This document shows, piece by piece, positions 58,021 to 64,000 of a stretch of DNA of 64,000 nucleotides (position 1 is its first letter; each line of letters starts with the position of its first letter). The notes under the pieces are model-generated. The model was not told the origin of the DNA, ran no database searches, and worked only from the letters and a program-made list of their open reading frames with translations. Location of the stretch: positions 558,001 to 622,000 of the forward strand of contig JAJKFH010002311.1 in the NCBI GenBank assembly GCA_023333565.1, given 5' to 3'. The translations under genes were made by a program, and so were the position numbers. The stretch comes from Puffinus mauretanicus. Taxonomy: Eukaryota > Chordata > Aves > Procellariiformes > Procellariidae.

Positions 58021-59949
58021 CACTCGCCCAAGCTGCTGCTGTGGATGTTGTCCTCTGCCTCCTGGGGCAAACCCCCGTGGGCTGGCACATGGCCGTGGCC
58101 CTCGGGATCCTGTCTGACTGTGCGTTGGCCTCACCTCACCAAGGACAAACAGCTCCACTATGGAAAATACTAATGAAAGGGCTAAAGCTGGGAAGAGTAA
58201 GGGAGCAATTAGTGGTGTGCATACAGCTGAGCTTCCTGCAGATTACTTGTATTTAGACCTAATCCTCTGCATTGAAAAAAATCCCAAATCTCTTCCTTTT
58301 TTTATGGAGTGATTATCATAGACTCCAGAATGATTGTGTAAAAATTAATCCTGGGGGATGAGATTGGCTTTGGAGCTGCAGTGTGGTGCTGGCCAGACAT
58401 ATAAGAAGCTGGTAAACAAACCTTTCCCAGAGAGAGGGAATTAAGCTCCAGTTGGGCTCCCTTGGTTTCAATGCGCTGTGGGGGCTTATCTGATCGCTTC
58501 AGCCGGGTGCACGAGCAGCGGTTTCACGGGGTGGGCCGGCGATGCCCTGCAGCCCCAGGTCTCCGAAGGGCTTTCCAGGGCTTCCCCGGCGCCTGCAATG
58601 GAGGCGGCGGGGGGCTGCAGAGCAGGCAGGGGGCTTTGATGGGAAAGAGCCATGCTGCCAGTGGGCACAGCACAGGGCACCCCACTGCTCTTGTGCTGAA
58701 TGTGGTATTGATGGGGACAGAGGCCAGACAGGCTGATGACACTGTCTGGTGGCCCTCGTCCCCTCCCAGACACCCTTGCCTTTCCTCATGGGAAACATCT
58801 CAGAAGGGACTCTGGCCTCGTCGGCACCGTCAGAGGAGACTCCGGGCTGCCCATGTCCCCCAGGCACCACCCAGCACCGTGGGCACCGCCGCCCACCCGG
58901 CCGCTCTCCACAGGAGCTGTGTGGTCATCCTCAGGGCTCCGGTTCAAAAAGGTGCTTAAGCCCAGCATTAGGAGTGCGCGCCGTCCTGCTGCCAAGTGTG
59001 ATGGATCTGTAACTATTCTGAAGTGATCCATGAATATTGCATGTGGATCCACTTATTGGAGCCTCCGCTGCATGGATGCCTGGGTCTGCTTTAATAGGTG
59101 GCTGTCAGGAAATGCAAGCAAGGGAGGAATAGCTCGAGATAAGCCCTTTTGCTGCCAGCAGCGGAGGGCTATTAAGAGGCAGCGAGCAGCAGGGCAGGGG
59201 AAGGAGAGCCCAGCGGGCTACCCGTTGTGCTGAGCCCGGGGGGGACACTGGCAGGCATGGGCGCTCGCGGCTGTTTTAAAACCTCCTTCCCCCCAGCTCT
59301 TTGATTCCTCGCCATAAAGCAAACCGCAGACGGGTTTGGGAGGGCTGCCTGCTGGCAGAGCCCCGGGCAGGAGCGGGGGGCCGGGGACCACCAGCACGGT
59401 CGTGCCCAGAGCCGTGGCACAGCCTGGGTGGGGGCAAGGAGGGACGGAGGCTGCCAGCGTGGCCCCTGCTGCAGCACCCAGCCCCAGGCAGCGGGGAGGG
59501 GGCGGGTGCCCAGATCCAGGGGCTGAGTGTCCAGCAGCTCCGACGGGCAGGGAGGGGGGGAAGGGGGAAAAAGGACGGAGGAAGGAGAAGTGACAGTGAC
59601 CTCGGCGTCTCACTACAAACTTCTGCAATCATTTTTAATCCCCAAAAGTAAAGCCACGAGATCTGGCACCTGCCAGCGCGATGGCAGAGCCGCTGCTGGT
59701 TTCCACAGAGGCAGGGTTTCATCTGAGCATCTCGGGTCAGTTCGTCCCCCCTCGGTGGTCCAGGGCGGCTGGAGGGGAACCAGCAACAGTTGAACTGCGC
59801 ATGGAAAAGCCACTCCGAGTGGGGCTTTTGCAGTAATTTACTCCGTGACATTTAGTCAGAAGTTGGAGATTATGACTTGGTTTAATTTTACGCATTAATC
59901 AACAAGAGAGGGAACATTTTATTTTTAAGTAGGCGGCCACTATTCCTCT

Positions 59950-60024
59950 CCCATTTACACCGTGCGGCTCCATTGATTTCATTAGGATCCGCCAGGCAGA
60001 AATGAGAGTGGAACTTGGCCCCCT
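59950..60024. repeat. Old amniote interspersed repeat fragment
   Basis: Phrases ccatttacacc, ctccattgatttcatt and aatgagagtggaacttggccc recall a repeat common in turtles, crocodiles and birds (typically ...tttacacc...ccactgacttcaatgg...gtgagagcagaatttggccc). Diverged; no library name assignable. Confidence 0.5.
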
Positions 60025-63000
60025 TAATTAAGATGACTGTTGCTAAAGGCGGAATGATGGAAAATAATTAACTCTGTAAAAAACACATGATGCTGAGAAG
60101 GAGAAATACATAATTTAGGAATCAGGAGGCTGTTATGCAATATTAATTGCAGACAGCATGTCTGAACAGCACGACATACCGAGAGTCGTGCCGCTCGTCA
60201 CAAAGCTGCTGAAGAAGGCCAATTTTGCTCTTGACGTTAAACGAAGAGCCCAAAAGACGCATCTCTAGAGTAAATGGCTCCACGGCGGGGCAGGGGTCTG
60301 GCTGTGTTTGGCGGGGAGCTGGGGGAGCGGGGGGTCTGCACGGCTCTGCCCACGGCTGTACCGGCCAGGAGAGCCATGGCCCCGCGGCACGGGGAGCTTG
60401 TGCCTCCCCTCCTAGATCTCTGCTGGGCAGGGACAAATACGCTGCCTCCGCTGGCGGAGGCTCAACCAATTTAATTAATTAAAGTTCTAGTTGTGCTAAG
60501 GGAGCTTTGACCTCCTAGGAGGACCCTTGCCCTTCTTTGCAAAGAAAATTGGATTATTCCTTCTAGTGCTGATTGTCAGTGCCTTCTTTGCTGCTAAAAT
60601 ATTCTCTCTACTTCCTAATCAAATGACTTAAAAAGGCCAAACATGGAACTTTTAACAGCAATAACAAATATGCCTATTTATTTAAACAGGCATAAGAAAT
60701 AGTAATTCAATAGGCAATTTCTAGAGAAGGCTATAAATGAATGCAAACAGAAGGTCCAGTTGTCTCTGATGATGCTTTAAGGGTTGGATACTGGATGTAA
60801 AAGCTCCTTCAGTGCTTTCTTTTTAACACAAAAGCATTACTTAGGAACCGGAGAAATGCCTTAGAGATTGGGATTGTTCGTCACACCAGGGATGGGGATA
60901 ACAGCAGAGGGTAGCTGGAGAATTTCAGGAGGAGGACATTACCACGGTCGCGCGGCAGGCAGGACCAGGAGTGTAAACACACTTGTGCATTGTATAGACC
61001 AGCAGCAAACGAGCACCGGGGGGGTCTGGGTGCCCCGCGGGGGCTGCGGCAAGGGCAGGGCTGCAGCAGCGGGGCAGGGCGGGCTCCTGTCCCCTCTCCC
61101 GTGGCCGCGGGTGCAGCGCCCGCATCCTGCCAGCTCCAGCAACGAATGCTTGTACCCGCAGAGAAGGGCATTGAGGCAGCAGGGGGGCTATGGGGCAGCG
61201 TGGGGGCTATGGGGCACCACGGGGCTGTGGGGCGGCACGGGAACCGCAGGGCCCCGTTGCTTGCTCTGCCGATCTTTTCACGCGGAATCACGCAGGGGGT
61301 TCTTGCATACCTAAGCTATAAAGGCAAACTATGTCACTGCCTTGCTGCTTAATCTCTTGGCCTGGGCGTTATTTCCCCATAGATGAAACTTGTTTAGCAC
61401 ATTGGCTCCAACATTTTACACTCAAAGACAGCTCCATAATCGTGGGAGGGAGAGATTTTGGTGAAAAATCAATTAATGCTCATTTCCTGTATCATTAACG
61501 GCAAAACTGGTAAGAGCCATCTTCTTGTTTAATTGTTAATCGGTAAAAATTATGCATTAAGGAGGGATAGCCATTGCAAACGGAAGCAGAGCCGTGCCTG
61601 ACCCAGCAGCGCTCGGTGGGGTGGGTGACGTGCGTCGTGGCCCGGGTGTCCTGGGACGTACCCGGCTTCCCTCAGAACGGAATTGGCCCCGAGCTGGCAG
61701 TGGGGAAGGGCTTGGGGAAGGGCTGGTGCACAGCGGGAGCCTGGGCTGAGCCATCAGGCTGTCAACCGACGAAGCAAACCCTAACTGAAGCGCTGCCTGG
61801 TGTGTCCCCATCCAGCTGACCGAGCTGCTAGTCTGTAACATACACGCTTGCAAACGCCCATACTTTTGTGAAAAGCCCCGTGATATTTGAAATCTTGTCT
61901 TGATTTCTGCGGTTAGATGGGAATCTCAGCTCCCATTTACCTCCTGCTCACAGAGAAAAGGCTGAGGTTGTGACTAGCACAGGAGTGCAGACGTAGATAA
62001 AACAAGAAGAAAATCCTCAGATTGACTTAAAATCTCACCGCTGTTAAGTTGATGGGCTTCAGGGGCTGAATTGACACCGTTGAGCAATTTAATCTGATGA
62101 AACTCAGTGCTCCTTCGCTGCCTTACGCACCTCAGCCTAGAGAAAAACATGTTGCCTTTTATGTAAATCTCAACTTCTGAAGCTGGCCCCAACCTGGAGT
62201 TCCCCAGATTTATGTTTTGCTGGCATACCAGAAGAAGACGTCTAATTTTAGGGTGCTCCTTCAAGGTCACCATTCTTTGTCCCCATTGCAGTACCAGGCA
62301 TAAGGTTGTCTGGACCCCGCAGGAGGTGCATGGGAAGGACCTATGCGATACACAGTTGTGTTAAAAAGATGTCAGCAGTTATTCATGATAATGAAATAAC
62401 ATGATTACAAAATTGCTTCCAAGAAAACATAACTTATCTTAGAGATTTCCTCTGCCAAGTCCTCCTGTTGCTGACAGTCCCATCCCAGCAGCTCTGAGGA
62501 GCCGCGGTGCCCCACGCAGCGAACGCGCCGGGGCCATCAGGGCGGCGTAGAGCGAGGGGATTTTGAACTTGCGCTGGTCTTTGATGAGGCAACGGGCGCT
62601 TCCGTGGGCTCCTGGGCGGCTGCTGTGGTTGTTCCTCACCTTCGTGTTTACATTCATGAATAACAGGCCAAACTTCAACCAGAGGTGTGTCTCTACAATT
62701 AAAACGTTACCTATTATTATCCACAACTTTTAACAAATTACATATGGTAGTTTTATAGCACAGGTAAGTGCAAAGGTGAAATAAAGCAGAGGCTTAGGGT
62801 TTTAGCGCTGGTGAGTCTCTGCAGGGCTCAGAGCGAGGAGGACTTTGGAGCTGAGGCTGGCGCTGCCTCAGCTGCCGTTAGTCCCGAGGCAGTGCCCGGC
62901 GCTGGCTTTTATACGTGAGCCGTCACGTCCAACATACGGACGGGTTCCCGCCTACCTGGAGGACGCCATCCCTCACCGGGCGCACGGCGACCGGCGCCAG

Positions 63001-64000
63001 CTCAGGTGTTGGTGAGTGGAGCCGGTGCTCCCCGGGGTGCTGGCGAGGCCCGCGGCTCCGCGTGGAGGGGCCCCGGTGCCGTCCCGCCGCACGCGGGGTG
63101 CGCAACGCGGCGCTGGAGGGGGACGCGGTGACCGCAGGGCAGAGCGGAGGAGGGAGGAGGTGGCTCCGTTTTCCCCTCCATTAGCCGTGCCAGGGCTGCG
63201 CGAGCCCTTGGCAGACTGGGAGAGGCATGGCTGCGCTGAGCGCCCAGGCCCTGCGCCGAGCCCCCTCCCGGCAGCACCCCCTCCCCGGGCAGAGCGCCGC
63301 GGTCCCCGTCCGGCGGCACACGCTTCCTCTGTCCTGCAGCCTCCTTTGCTTAAACACTAAATCAAGGAATTATTTCTTAAATGACTGTAATTTTATTTTC
63401 TTGTCCTAGCTAATGAGCTCTTTGTGTAATGAATCATAAATTACTTAGAGCAAGATCTTTCTTTTACTTAGAATGGGTAAAAAATAGGTGGCGTCTCCAG
63501 CCTGCACCCGCCGTGCCCACACAGTAGTGGATTTTTCCAGATGAAGCTCAGATATGTGCAAGCCCTAATTTTGCAGATAAACAGCTTCTATTTCATTAAA
63601 TGAGCTCTGCACAGAATGTTTGTCTTAGTTATTTCCAGAAAATTAATTCATAGAGTTAACCTGTTTAGCATCTGATTAATGGGATTTTTAATCACCCATA
63701 ATAATGATAATAAAAGCTTAAAGTAATAACCGAGGAAAAGGTGTGTATTTGTCTTTGCTATTCCCATTGTCCTGACAGTCATCAGCGCTGCACAATAACT
63801 CATGATATTTGGCATTGTTTCTTTCGGATCTATTGATCAGATGAAAAAAACAGACCTTGTTTGAATCTGATTCATTTAACCATTTTTGTAAAATTACCTA
63901 TTATCAGGAGAGGTAGTTTTGAAGCAGGCATTTCAGTCTCCTTGAGTCAAGATACATCTGTACTGTTCACTCCTGTGACACAAATACCATTAAGCCCATG

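Larger units (their letters stand above)
52816..64000. other. Intergenic region upstream of ST8SIA3
   Basis: 11.2 kb with no recognisable coding sequence on either strand. It contains minisatellites at 56522 and 57929, an old repeat near 59950 and a GC-rich patch at 62940-63310. AT-rich blocks with many TAAT and ATTA cores (59870-60150, 60540-60780, 63350-63760) would be the first places to test for conserved enhancers. Nothing else seen. Confidence 0.75.

Overview
The window looks like bird nuclear DNA, most likely a piece of the Z chromosome. It carries two vertebrate genes with proper introns, both on the minus strand: ST8SIA3 (complete, four exons, 51449 to 46746) and, downstream of it, ONECUT2 (complete coding sequence, two exons, 29504 to 9380). 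These two genes are tandem neighbours in the same order on human 18q21, and the matching region in chicken is on Z; Z linkage is inferred from that synteny and is not visible in the sequence. A solo LTR of a type common in birds (52220-52815), a worn CR1 LINE tail and very GC-rich promoter islands also fit an avian genome.

Layout by region. 1-9379: AT-rich sequence 3' of the ONECUT2 stop codon, read as its very long 3' UTR. On the sense strand it holds six perfect 8-mer seed matches for miR-9, plus let-7, miR-218 and miR-124 matches, a long polypurine/polypyrimidine tract and two GC islands. 9380-9666: ONECUT2 exon 2 (homeodomain). 9667-28345: its 18.7 kb intron, with a CR1 remnant, a C-rich minisatellite, a GC-rich block and a perfect 29-bp inverted repeat. 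28346-29504: exon 1 (activation regions, cut domain), inside a CpG island of about 4 kb that continues upstream as the promoter. 30651-46745: intergenic DNA and the probable long 3' UTR of ST8SIA3, with simple repeats and an inverted pair of an old interspersed repeat. 46746-51449: ST8SIA3. 51450-64000: its CpG-island promoter, the solo LTR, and about 11 kb of upstream intergenic DNA with minisatellites and no recognisable gene.

Function. ONECUT2 is a cut-homeodomain transcription factor acting in neurons, liver, pancreas and retina. ST8SIA3 is a Golgi alpha-2,8-sialyltransferase, mainly neural. They share neural expression but no biochemical pathway; their closeness is conserved linkage, not an operon. 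The most notable regulatory signal is the dense set of microRNA matches downstream of ONECUT2. I found no undescribed multi-gene system here. The best leads are the microRNA site cluster, the perfect inverted repeat at 25832-25910, and the upstream AUGs that overlap or precede the two gene starts. All counts were made by eye.
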